Source: Candidatus Woesearchaeota archaeon (GTDB lineage Archaea > Nanobdellota > Nanobdellia > Woesearchaeales > UBA525). Taken from it: a stretch of 8,611 bases of DNA. The DNA is taken from positions 1-8,611 of the forward strand of contig DAHXMN010000025.1 of the NCBI GenBank assembly GCA_027371725.1. The letters run 5' to 3'. A program made the translations under genes and the position numbers. The notes beneath the pieces were generated by a model that worked only from the letters and a program-made list of their open reading frames with translations, was not told the origin of the DNA and made no database searches. This document shows, in pieces, positions 1 to 5,031 of this stretch; position 1 is the first letter of the stretch; each line of letters opens with the position of its first letter.

Positions 1-29
1 CGTCGAAGAAGAGCGTTCGATGCCTTTTC

Positions 30-899
30 TCAGAGGAGGATGAGGCACGCGCCGACGACCATGATCGCGGCCGCGCCGAACCTGCGCATGACGCTCTGCT
101 CGTGGTAGACCTGGCCGCCGAGGAGCACGAGGCCGAGGGCGCTCATCTGCGTGATGGCGACGACGAGCGTCACGTCCCCGTGCTGGAGCGCGAAGTAGTA
201 CGTGAGCAGCTGGAAGAAGAGCCCCGCCGCGCCGATGCCGACCCACCGCCAGTCCTGGACGAGGTTCTGGCTGAGCCCCTGCCAGCGGAAACGGACGAGG
301 TGGAGCAGCAGGAGGTTGACGTTGATGAAGAGCCACACCCAGAAGAGGTAGGCGAGCGGCGCGATGCCGCCGCCGATGAGGTACTTGTCCATCGCCTGGC
401 TCGCGCTGAGGACGAGGCCGGCCGCGATCGGCAGCCACGCGTACCGGTCGCGCCAGAGATGGTGGAACGGGCCGAACGGGCCGCTGTACTCCTTCGTGCC
501 TTCGATGAAGTACGCGCCGACGACGATGAGGACGATCCCCGTTATCTGGAGCGCATCCGGCACCTCGCCCAGCGTCACGGCCGCGATGAAGAGGAGGAAG
601 AGGGGGCTGACGTTCTGGAGCGGCGCGGAGACGCCCACTTCGAGGTGGCGCAGCCCGCGCGTCCGGAGCAGCATCCCCGCCGTGGAAAGGACGCTGACGA
701 TGTAGAGGAACGGGACCGCGCCCCGGGGCAGGCCGAGCGGGATGAAGAAGCCGAGGATGAGGAGCATCGGCACGATGAAGAGTGCGCGGGCGACGAGCAT
801 CTCGAGGCTGTGCTCCCGGAACAATGCTTTCTTGCTCGCGAGGTCGCGCACCACGATGCCGGCGGCGGAGAGGAGCGCGAAGACGTACCACGGGACCAT
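30..899 (-). CDS. EamA/DMT-family membrane transporter (10 TM)
   Basis: Predicted integral membrane protein of 289 residues with about ten hydrophobic segments, which matches the size and topology of the drug/metabolite transporter superfamily (two EamA repeats of five helices). The second repeat looks typical near residues 150-289: a helix ending YYFAL, a loop, a long helix with ITQMSALGLVLLG, then a Gly-rich final helix. Substrate cannot be told from sequence. I start at the ATG at 899, giving MVPWYVF, rather than the longer reading frame up to 1055, because the extra 52 residues are Arg/Ser-rich and lie antisense-like inside the end of fen. The start is 4 bp after the fen stop, with GGTGA just upstream, a match to part of the archaeal Shine-Dalgarno sequence. 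It is therefore probably co-transcribed and read from the fen message. Family call is firm; function as exporter or importer is not known. Confidence 0.85.
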   Translation of the reverse strand: MVPWYVFALLSAAGIVVRDLASKKALFREHSLEMLVARALFIVPMLLILGFFIPLGLPRGAVPFLYIVSVLSTAGMLLRTRGLRHLEVGVSAPLQNVSPLFLLFIAAVTLGEVPDALQITGIVLIVVGAYFIEGTKEYSGPFGPFHHLWRDRYAWLPIAAGLVLSASQAMDKYLIGGGIAPLAYLFWVWLFINVNLLLLHLVRFRWQGLSQNLVQDWRWVGIGAAGLFFQLLTYYFALQHGDVTLVVAITQMSALGLVLLGGQVYHEQSVMRRFGAAAIMVVGACLILL

Positions 900-903
900 G
901 CGC

Positions 904-1938
904 TCACCCGAAATACTCCCCGAGGCCGCGCTGCCCCGTGTCCTGCTCCCCGATGCGTTTGAGCGCGGTCTCGATCCGCTCCTCGCTGAACTGGTGGCGG
1001 CCGACGAGGATCGCCCGGAGCTTCGCCTCGTCGGGGCTGCGCCACGCGAGCGCATACCCGTCCGTCGTCGGGATGTCCATGAACGTATCGAGGAGCGTGC
1101 GCCAGCCGAGACCGGGATACTGCCCGTCCCACTTCACCGCGGCGAACAGCGCCTCGTAGTCCGTGCCGTGCTCTTCGAGGAGCTTCAGCGCCTTCTTCGG
1201 CCCGATCCCCTTGACGCCCTCGCGGTCGTAGTCCGTGCCGACGAGGATGGCGAGGACGATGAGCTGCTCGCGCGTCAGGCCGAGCGTCTTGAGGCTGTCG
1301 TCCAGCGAGAGGAGTTCCGGGCTGACCCTCTCGTACGCGAGCGCGCCCGCCTTCTTCCTGCGGCCGGACAGGTTCAGGTTCTTGACGACGCGCGGCGCGC
1401 CGAAGAGGAAGCTGTCCGCGTCCTGCGAGACGACGGCGTACGCGTCCCCCTTCCGGCAGAGGTACGCGGCCTGCGCCTCGCCCTCCGAGGGAGCCTGCAC
1501 GACCGGCAGGCCCAGCGCCTCGACGAGCTCCTTGGCCTCGGCGACCATCTCCCGCGTCAGCGTGGTGGCGCGTCCGGCGTACTTCTTCATCCCCTCGACG
1601 TCCTCCTCCGCCTCCGCCTCCTTGAGCTTGAGGAGCGCCTCGCTCTTGACCCGCCGCCGGCGCTCGCGCTCCTTCCGCTTCAGCTCGGGCGGTTCGCCGT
1701 CGAAGACGAAGGCCAATCGCAAGCCGTCCGCCATCAGCGCCGTCGCCCGGGAGAAGAGGCCGAGCAAGTGGCTGGTGACGTTGCCCTCGCTGTCCCGCAA
1801 CGGGGTGCCGTCCGGCATCCGGATCGTGGTGAGGAACTGGTAGAGCATGTTGAACGCGTCCACGGCGAGCACCTTGCCCTTCAGCTCGGCGAGCGAGACC
1901 TCCTTCCCTTCCAATAGCTCGGTGATCGGGACGCCCAT
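904..1938 (-). CDS. fen: Flap endonuclease FEN-1 (structure-specific 5' nuclease)
   Basis: Protein of 344 residues, the usual length for archaeal FEN-1, which removes 5' flaps in Okazaki fragment maturation and base excision repair. Metal-binding acids are all visible: D27 (VDAFN), D80 (VFDG), E152 and E154 (PSEGEAQ), D173 and D175 (SQDADS) and D236 (VGTDY). The helix-three-turn-helix follows as GIGPKKA near 245-250. The Arg/Lys/Glu-rich helical stretch near 85-120 fits the arch over the active site. The last residues, QRGLGEYFG (336-344), form a PIP box for binding PCNA. MGVPI is the common FEN-1 start, so I place the start at 1938 and not at in-frame codons upstream (1956, 2001). A TTTAAA box lies 25.5 bp before the ATG. 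An AGGAGGG at 1942-1948 sits only 3 nt from the ATG and would be upstream of the predicted transcription start. First gene of an operon with the transporter. Confidence 0.97.
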   Translation of the reverse strand: MGVPITELLEGKEVSLAELKGKVLAVDAFNMLYQFLTTIRMPDGTPLRDSEGNVTSHLLGLFSRATALMADGLRLAFVFDGEPPELKRKERERRRRVKSEALLKLKEAEAEEDVEGMKKYAGRATTLTREMVAEAKELVEALGLPVVQAPSEGEAQAAYLCRKGDAYAVVSQDADSFLFGAPRVVKNLNLSGRRKKAGALAYERVSPELLSLDDSLKTLGLTREQLIVLAILVGTDYDREGVKGIGPKKALKLLEEHGTDYEALFAAVKWDGQYPGLGWRTLLDTFMDIPTTDGYALAWRSPDEAKLRAILVGRHQFSEERIETALKRIGEQDTGQRGLGEYFG

Positions 1939-1960
1939 CCGCCCTCCTACGAGCATCGTC

Positions 1961-1966
1961 TTTAAA
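1961..1966 (-). promoter_or_regulatory. TATA box of fen
   Basis: TTTAAA centred 25.5 bp upstream of the fen ATG, preceded on the minus strand by the A-rich GAAAACC that fits a TFB recognition element. Spacing predicts a transcript that starts at or within a few bases of the ATG. Confidence 0.6.
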
Positions 1967-2026
1967 TGGTTTTCAGTTCCTCGCATCACCGCAGGCGTCA
2001 TCGCCGCCGGCCCCGGGACGAGCGTT

Positions 2027-2056
2027 GCGAAGAACTAAAGCGCGAAGAACTAAAGC
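2027..2056. repeat. 15-bp tandem duplication (2 copies)
   Basis: Two exact, adjacent copies of GCGAAGAACTAAAGC (2027-2041 and 2042-2056). It sits about 90 bp upstream of the fen start codon. Confidence 0.8.
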
Positions 2057-2073
2057 GGAGAGTTGAGGGGGTT

Positions 2074-2118
2074 GGTTCCGAGTCATGCGAGGAACCCGGG
2101 AGCGGAGCGACCATGCCC
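2074..2118 (+). repeat. Hairpin-bearing dispersed repeat, copy A
   Basis: Begins with GGTTCC, an 11-nt loop and GGAACC (a 6-bp stem), then CGGGAGCGGAGCGACCATGCC. A related copy lies in inverted orientation at 4601-4656. Stem and 3' flank are shared; the loop is not. Confidence 0.5.
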
Positions 2119-2207
2119 CCTTCGGGGCTTCAACGTTGCAGCGATGAACGAAGCGATACGCGAGCAGCCCGCGGCGTTGACGCCGAGAGAAGAAGATAGT
2201 CGTCGAT

Positions 2208-3230
2208 TCAGATCCGCTTGACGACGACGCCTTTCAGCTCAGAGGAGAGCATCAGCTCCGCCTTCCTCGTCAGGTCGCCGTTCGTCAGGTAGACGACGGG
2301 GAGATGCTTGTTCATGCCTTGCAGCTTCGCCGAGGCGAGATCGCCGTCGTTGCTCCGCTTCTTCGACCGCGCCTTGCAGAAATACTCTGCCTGGCCGACC
2401 GGCGTCGGGAGCAGGATGACGAAGTCGAGCTCGTTCTTCCGCTTGACGAGACGCTGCTCCTTCACCGCGATGCCGTTCTTGTCGAAGAACCGCTTCACCT
2501 CGTCGTAGAACTCGTCCTCGATCCCCGCCGTCGCCGGGATCGTCGTCTGCGACTCCGGCTGCGCTTCCTTCCTCTGCCGCGGCTTCCGCGGCTTCGCCGC
2601 CGGCTCCCCCTCGCGCGTCGGCTGTTCCGGTTTCGGGGCCGCGTCCGCTCTCGAGGATGAGGATGGAGTCACGGGCTTTTCAGGAGCCGGTTCCTTCTCC
2701 TGCCGGATCGTTCTCGGCGCCGGACTCTCCACGGGCTGCCCGACGGGCTTCTCCGCCGACGGAACGGATTGGCTGACGTCGAGCTTCGCCTTGATCAGGC
2801 GTTCCGCCTCCTCGTCGGTGACGAGGTAGTACTTCCAGAAGATCAGCTTCTCGCTGCCCGCATTCACCTCGAGCTGCGCCGCGTAATCGGGGATGTTCCG
2901 CAGCGAGACGCGCGTCAACGCATCATGCTCATCGTCGCGCAGCACCTTCCGTTCCTTGAGGAGGCGCCATGTCCGCTGGTCCTTCTCGTTGAGATGGTCG
3001 GCCGCTTTCTCCAACGTGGCGGGCTGCTGCGGGTCGTAGTAGAACGGCGAGCCGCCGATCTTCACCTTGCTGATCCTGACGAGGCCTTTCGAGGCGAGCT
3101 CGCTCAGCATCGCGCCCAGCAGGACGGTATCCCCCTGTTTCAGGTCGCGTTTCAATTCGTTCGGGATGACCGGTCCTTTCGTCCTGACGAGACGGAGCAC
3201 CACGTCCCGGTCGATCGGCTGCATGGACAT
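2208..3230 (-). CDS. Winged-helix protein with degenerate PD-(D/E)XK-like C-terminal domain
   Basis: Protein of 340 residues, probably DNA-binding. Residues 5-66 look like a winged helix: a helical VVLRLVRTKGPV, a recognition-like LLGAMLSELASKG, and a wing ending GGSPFYYDP. Residues 72-150 form a second globular part (LNEKDQRTWRLLKE, then FWKYYLVTDEEAERL). Residues 152-235 are a Pro/Glu/Lys/Ser linker, probably disordered. Residues 237-340 look like a restriction-endonuclease fold: a first helix with E244, a strand with LDF (D269), the strand AEYFCKARSK, and a final half with LPVVYLTNG. The usual D/E-x-K reads F284-C-K286, so the catalytic acid seems lost and cleavage is doubtful. From memory, similar N-terminal halves occur in many DPANN archaea; no function is known to me. 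I start at 3230, not 3431: a TATA box is 26 bp before it, and the upstream extension would run through that promoter. The start at 3224 is also possible. Confidence 0.8.
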   Translation of the reverse strand: MSMQPIDRDVVLRLVRTKGPVIPNELKRDLKQGDTVLLGAMLSELASKGLVRISKVKIGGSPFYYDPQQPATLEKAADHLNEKDQRTWRLLKERKVLRDDEHDALTRVSLRNIPDYAAQLEVNAGSEKLIFWKYYLVTDEEAERLIKAKLDVSQSVPSAEKPVGQPVESPAPRTIRQEKEPAPEKPVTPSSSSRADAAPKPEQPTREGEPAAKPRKPRQRKEAQPESQTTIPATAGIEDEFYDEVKRFFDKNGIAVKEQRLVKRKNELDFVILLPTPVGQAEYFCKARSKKRSNDGDLASAKLQGMNKHLPVVYLTNGDLTRKAELMLSSELKGVVVKRI

Positions 3231-3252
3231 CCTTTCTTCGGAGTCGGAGCCG

Positions 3253-3259
3253 TATTTAA
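3253..3259 (-). promoter_or_regulatory. TATA box of the winged-helix/nuclease-like gene
   Basis: TTAAATA on the minus strand, centred 26 bp before the ATG at 3230; this spacing matches the promoters of fen, endA, rnz and hjc and supports this start and a leaderless message. Confidence 0.5.
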
Positions 3260-3366
3260 GGGTTGTTGTCCGTCTCCCATCGCTTCTCCTGTCCGGCATC
3301 CTCTTCTCAGGATCCCGTCCCTTGTTTCTCGGGTGTATGCGGCTCGCGGATGCTTTCTTCGAGGGG

Positions 3367-3374
3367 TATATAAA
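3367..3374 (+). promoter_or_regulatory. Strong TATA box, probably for the plus-strand gene ending at 3984
   Basis: TATATAAA after purine-rich GAGGGG. It predicts a transcript start near 3395-3398 on the plus strand. The box is nearly symmetric, so use on the minus strand cannot be excluded. No ATG lies at the predicted start: the in-frame GTG at 3391 is slightly too close and the first ATG is at 3451. Confidence 0.45.
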
Positions 3375-3579
3375 TGAACTCTCACCTCGTGTGATTGCGC
3401 AAAGCATAAAAGCGGAAGTCGACCGCATCACGCCAAACGACGTGACAGGGATGGCTCCTTACAGTTCAGCGACGGCGGAAGGACACCGCGGGCAGGCGGG
3501 TGAGGAAGATGGCTATTCTTCATCCCCCGCTTTGCCGTTTCGCGTCCTTCTCGGACGGCCGGTGTTGCCCGCGCTCAAG

Positions 3580-3984
3580 ATGGGCGACAGGATCGGCGAC
3601 GGCTCCCTTCTCGGACTCCTGAAGAACGAAGGGAAAGGCGGCGTCTACATCAAGGCGAGAGGGCCGGCGGAGTACCCGCTCTCGTTCATCGAGCGCCTCA
3701 CCAAGGACCAGGCGGCCATCCTCGACCTCTTCGTCAAGAACGCGTCCATCCCCCTCGATGCGCTCCTCAACAACATCCCGCCCGCGAAGCGTGAGTTCCT
3801 CGAGTCGCTCGCAGGCATCGGCGTCCTGCGCAAGACCACCGACCCGACGGGCGCGCCCGCATACGTGCGCGGCGACTTCTACAGCAGCACCGTCGTCACG
3901 GGCGTCGAAGAGACCGGATTCGTCGGCGCGGTCAAGACCTGCTTCTCCGGGCTCGTCACCGGCTTGGAACAGATGCTGCGCTAG
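3580..3984 (+). CDS. Small predicted winged-helix protein (start uncertain)
   Basis: Unrecognised protein of 134 residues from the ATG at 3580. Residues about 31-85 look like a winged helix: LTKDQAAILDLFVKNA, then LLNNIPPAKREFLESLAGIG, then a hairpin-like VLRKTTDPTGAPAYVRGDFY. The C-terminal part (VETGFVGAVKTCFSGLVTGLEQML) is one amphipathic helix or two. A DNA- or protein-binding role is inferred only from this pattern. Third codon positions are mostly G or C from about 3541 onward and mixed before that, so I favour a start at 3562 (GTG) or 3580. However, the reading frame is open upstream, with candidates at 3451 (ATG) and 3391 (GTG) nearer the TATA box at 3367, giving up to 197 residues. 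None has a clear Shine-Dalgarno. The TAG stop overlaps the endA stop on the other strand through CTAG. Confidence 0.65.
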   Translation: MGDRIGDGSLLGLLKNEGKGGVYIKARGPAEYPLSFIERLTKDQAAILDLFVKNASIPLDALLNNIPPAKREFLESLAGIGVLRKTTDPTGAPAYVRGDFYSSTVVTGVEETGFVGAVKTCFSGLVTGLEQMLR

Positions 3985-4517
3985 GGCCGCTTCCACGCGA
4001 CCTCGTAGTACGTGACTTCCCCTTCCTCGTCGACGATGCCGAGCAGCAGCCGCTTCTTCGTGCTGTGCGCCACGCGGTTCTTGGCGGAGAACTCGTGCCA
4101 CGTCAATGCTTGCGTCTCGTGGATCGGATACAAGACCCATTTCGCGTGGTCCTCGCCCGGCTTGACGCCGCGGTCGTACACGCGGAAGTCGGCGCCGAAC
4201 TTCAAGGCAGTCTTGACGAGGTAGCCGCGGTCGCGCATGTCCTTGAAGACGAGGTACTTCGTCCAGAACCCCTTCTGGCCGCGTTTCGCCTTCCGGATCA
4301 GCGTCTCGGTCGAATAGGCGCGGCCGTTCCCCGCCTTCACGGCGAGCTTCCCTTTCTCGACGAGGTAGACCGCCTCGAGGAGCGATAATTGGACCCTGCC
4401 TGCGGCGTCCATCTCGCCGAAGCGCGAGCTGTTGTACAATTCCCTGGCGGCGTCGCTCTTCTCCGTGAGGACCTGCTCCTCGTTGAGGACCGCGACGACC
4501 GCGTCCGTTTTCGCCAT
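3981..4517 (-). CDS. endA: tRNA-splicing endonuclease EndA
   Basis: Protein of 178 residues, close to the 179 of the Methanocaldococcus jannaschii enzyme, so a homotetrameric (alpha-4) type is expected. It cuts bulge-helix-bulge motifs to release introns from pre-tRNA. The catalytic triad is visible: Y114 in FRVYDRG, H124 in GEDHAKW, and K155 (or K154) in HSTKKRLLL. These are one less than the known Y115, H125, K156. Before them come the N-terminal LSLLEAVYLVEKGKL (about 45-59), typical of the family, and the linker helix FWTKYLVFKDMRDRGYLVKTALKFG (84-108). The C-terminal strand VTYYEVAW closes the fold. The ATG at 4517 is chosen because a TATA box is centred 26.5 bp upstream; the longer frame up to 5297 is antisense to rnz. 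It is divergent from rnz, which also matures tRNA. Confidence 0.96.
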   Translation of the reverse strand: MAKTDAVVAVLNEEQVLTEKSDAARELYNSSRFGEMDAAGRVQLSLLEAVYLVEKGKLAVKAGNGRAYSTETLIRKAKRGQKGFWTKYLVFKDMRDRGYLVKTALKFGADFRVYDRGVKPGEDHAKWVLYPIHETQALTWHEFSAKNRVAHSTKKRLLLGIVDEEGEVTYYEVAWKRP

Positions 4518-4539
4518 GCTCCGTGCGAGTGCTCTCGCG

Positions 4540-4547
4540 TTTATATC
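4540..4547 (-). promoter_or_regulatory. TATA box of endA
   Basis: GATATAAA on the minus strand centred 26.5 bp before the ATG at 4517, which implies a leaderless endA transcript. Confidence 0.6.
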
Positions 4548-4572
4548 AGTTTCCAAACAACGCTCTGCATCA

Positions 4573-4599
4573 CCGTCGCCTCGGCACGATCGGCGACGG
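4573..4599. repeat. Inverted repeat, 8-bp stem
   Basis: CCGTCGCC (4573-4580) pairs exactly with GGCGACGG (4592-4599) around an 11-nt loop. It is about 25 bp upstream of the endA TATA box. Confidence 0.5.
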
Positions 4600-4600
4600 C

Positions 4601-4656
4601 GGGCATACTCACTTCGTGGTCGTTTCATTCCCGGGTTCTGGAACGAGTCCGGAACC
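4601..4656 (-). repeat. Hairpin-bearing dispersed repeat, copy B
   Basis: Read on the minus strand it starts GGTTCCG, then 10 divergent bases, then an exact GAACCCGGGA, then a CGACCA match and, after a 10-bp insertion, ATGCCC. The same order of blocks is seen in copy A at 2074-2118, and the loop length of 11 nt is the same. Confidence 0.5.
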
Positions 4657-4827
4657 GTTCGTAGCGTTCGGTTCAGTCGCTCTCGCTCCTGACCGGCTCG
4701 CAGGCTCGTCGTTCCCGAACGCATGGGCGGGCGGAGCGAGACCATCATCGCGAGCCGCCGACAAAGCCCCGCACCGGAGGGAGGGCAACTATGTCGTGGC
4801 GGTGATGCCTGTCGTGTGCTAATATGA

Positions 4828-4841
4828 TTTCTATATAGAAA
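4828..4841. promoter_or_regulatory. 14-bp perfect palindrome overlapping TATA-like sequence
   Basis: TTTCTATATAGAAA is its own reverse complement and lies in an AT-rich patch (4821-4850) that also holds AATATA. It could serve as a two-way TATA element or as a dimeric regulator site. No gene starts about 26 bp away on either strand, so any product would be non-coding. Confidence 0.4.
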
Positions 4842-4916
4842 AATATACTTCTTCCGACGAACGCTTTCCCGTCGCCGTCGCGGAGCATCTATTCTCCCTC
4901 CGGTCCGGTGTTCTAC

Positions 4917-4948
4917 GAAATCGACCCTGCATGAATCGGGTCGATTTC
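4917..4948. repeat. Perfect 11-bp hairpin
   Basis: GAAATCGACCC (4917-4927) pairs without mismatch to GGGTCGATTTC (4938-4948) around the loop TGCATGAATC. It lies 54 bp upstream of the rnz TATA box. It may be a terminator stem, a structured RNA end, or an operator. Confidence 0.6.
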
Positions 4949-5001
4949 TGGTCTTGCTCCAAGGCGGCGGCGAGGTCTTCTTCCTGCGCTCGGACGAGAC
5001 G

Positions 5002-5009
5002 TTTAAAAA
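5002..5009 (+). promoter_or_regulatory. TATA box of rnz
   Basis: TTTAAAAA centred 26.5 bp before the ATG at 5032, in the same arrangement as hjc. It fixes the start at 5032 and suggests a leaderless message. Confidence 0.65.
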
Positions 5010-5031
5010 GCCCGTTTGTTTCCCGCAAGCC

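Larger units (their letters stand above)
2002..2207. other. Intergenic region with small repeats and hairpins
   Basis: Space between the stop of the winged-helix/nuclease-like gene (2208) and fen. No convincing gene: readings on the plus strand are Arg/Glu/Ser-rich and lack biased third positions. It holds a 15-bp tandem duplication (2027-2056), a hairpin repeat element (2074-2118), a GC hairpin GCCCC-CTTC-GGGGC (2115-2128), and CGGCG-TTGA-CGCCG (2172-2185). The last lies 22 nt past the upstream gene's stop, after a pyrimidine-rich ATCTTCTTCTCT, and may help end that transcript, but it has no true T run. Confidence 0.5.
4548..4995. other. Long hairpin-rich spacer between endA and rnz
   Basis: About 450 bp without a convincing coding frame: the plus-strand reading 4523-4822 lacks biased third positions and has no promoter or ribosome site. 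It has CCGTCGCC/GGCGACGG (8-bp stem, 4573-4599), GGTTCT/GGAACC (4634-4656), GAACCG/CGGTTC (4652-4674), a palindrome at 4828-4841 and an 11-bp stem at 4917-4948. The first half is rich in CGTTCG/TCGCTC-type motifs. Possible contents are a structured RNA, repeat elements and regulatory sites; I recognise no known RNA family. Confidence 0.5.

Noticed and set aside
102..962. Long plus-strand open frame over the transporter gene
   Set aside because: Antisense shadow of the EamA gene: almost wholly Glu/Asp/Arg/Val-rich, as expected when GC-rich codons are read backward; no promoter.
742..1917. 391-codon plus-strand open frame
   Set aside because: Antisense to fen, whose motifs are certain; Arg/Leu/Asp-rich composition with no fold-like pattern.
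1942..1948. AGGAGGG as the ribosome binding site of fen
   Set aside because: Only 3 nt from the ATG and upstream of the transcript start predicted from the TATA box, so it may not be in the message; kept as a note only.
3231..3431. 67-residue N-terminal extension of the winged-helix/nuclease-like protein
   Set aside because: It would read through the TATA box at 3253-3259 and has mixed third positions; the winged helix starts right after the ATG at 3230.
3520..4140. 206-codon minus-strand frame
   Set aside because: Shadow of the plus-strand gene ending at 3984 and of endA; Arg/Glu/Asp-rich.
4601..4680. tRNA-like GGTTC segment
   Set aside because: GGTTC is part of a GGTTCC/GGAACC hairpin; there is no cloverleaf, acceptor stem or anticodon arm around it.
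4676..4760. C/D box small RNA on the minus strand (ATGATGG and CTGA boxes)
   Set aside because: Box C is imperfect, the gap to box D is about 65 nt, and no internal C' and D' boxes are present.
4523..4822. 99-codon plus-strand frame in the endA/rnz spacer
   Set aside because: No codon bias, no ribosome site or suitable TATA box; it overlaps hairpin repeats and the endA promoter.
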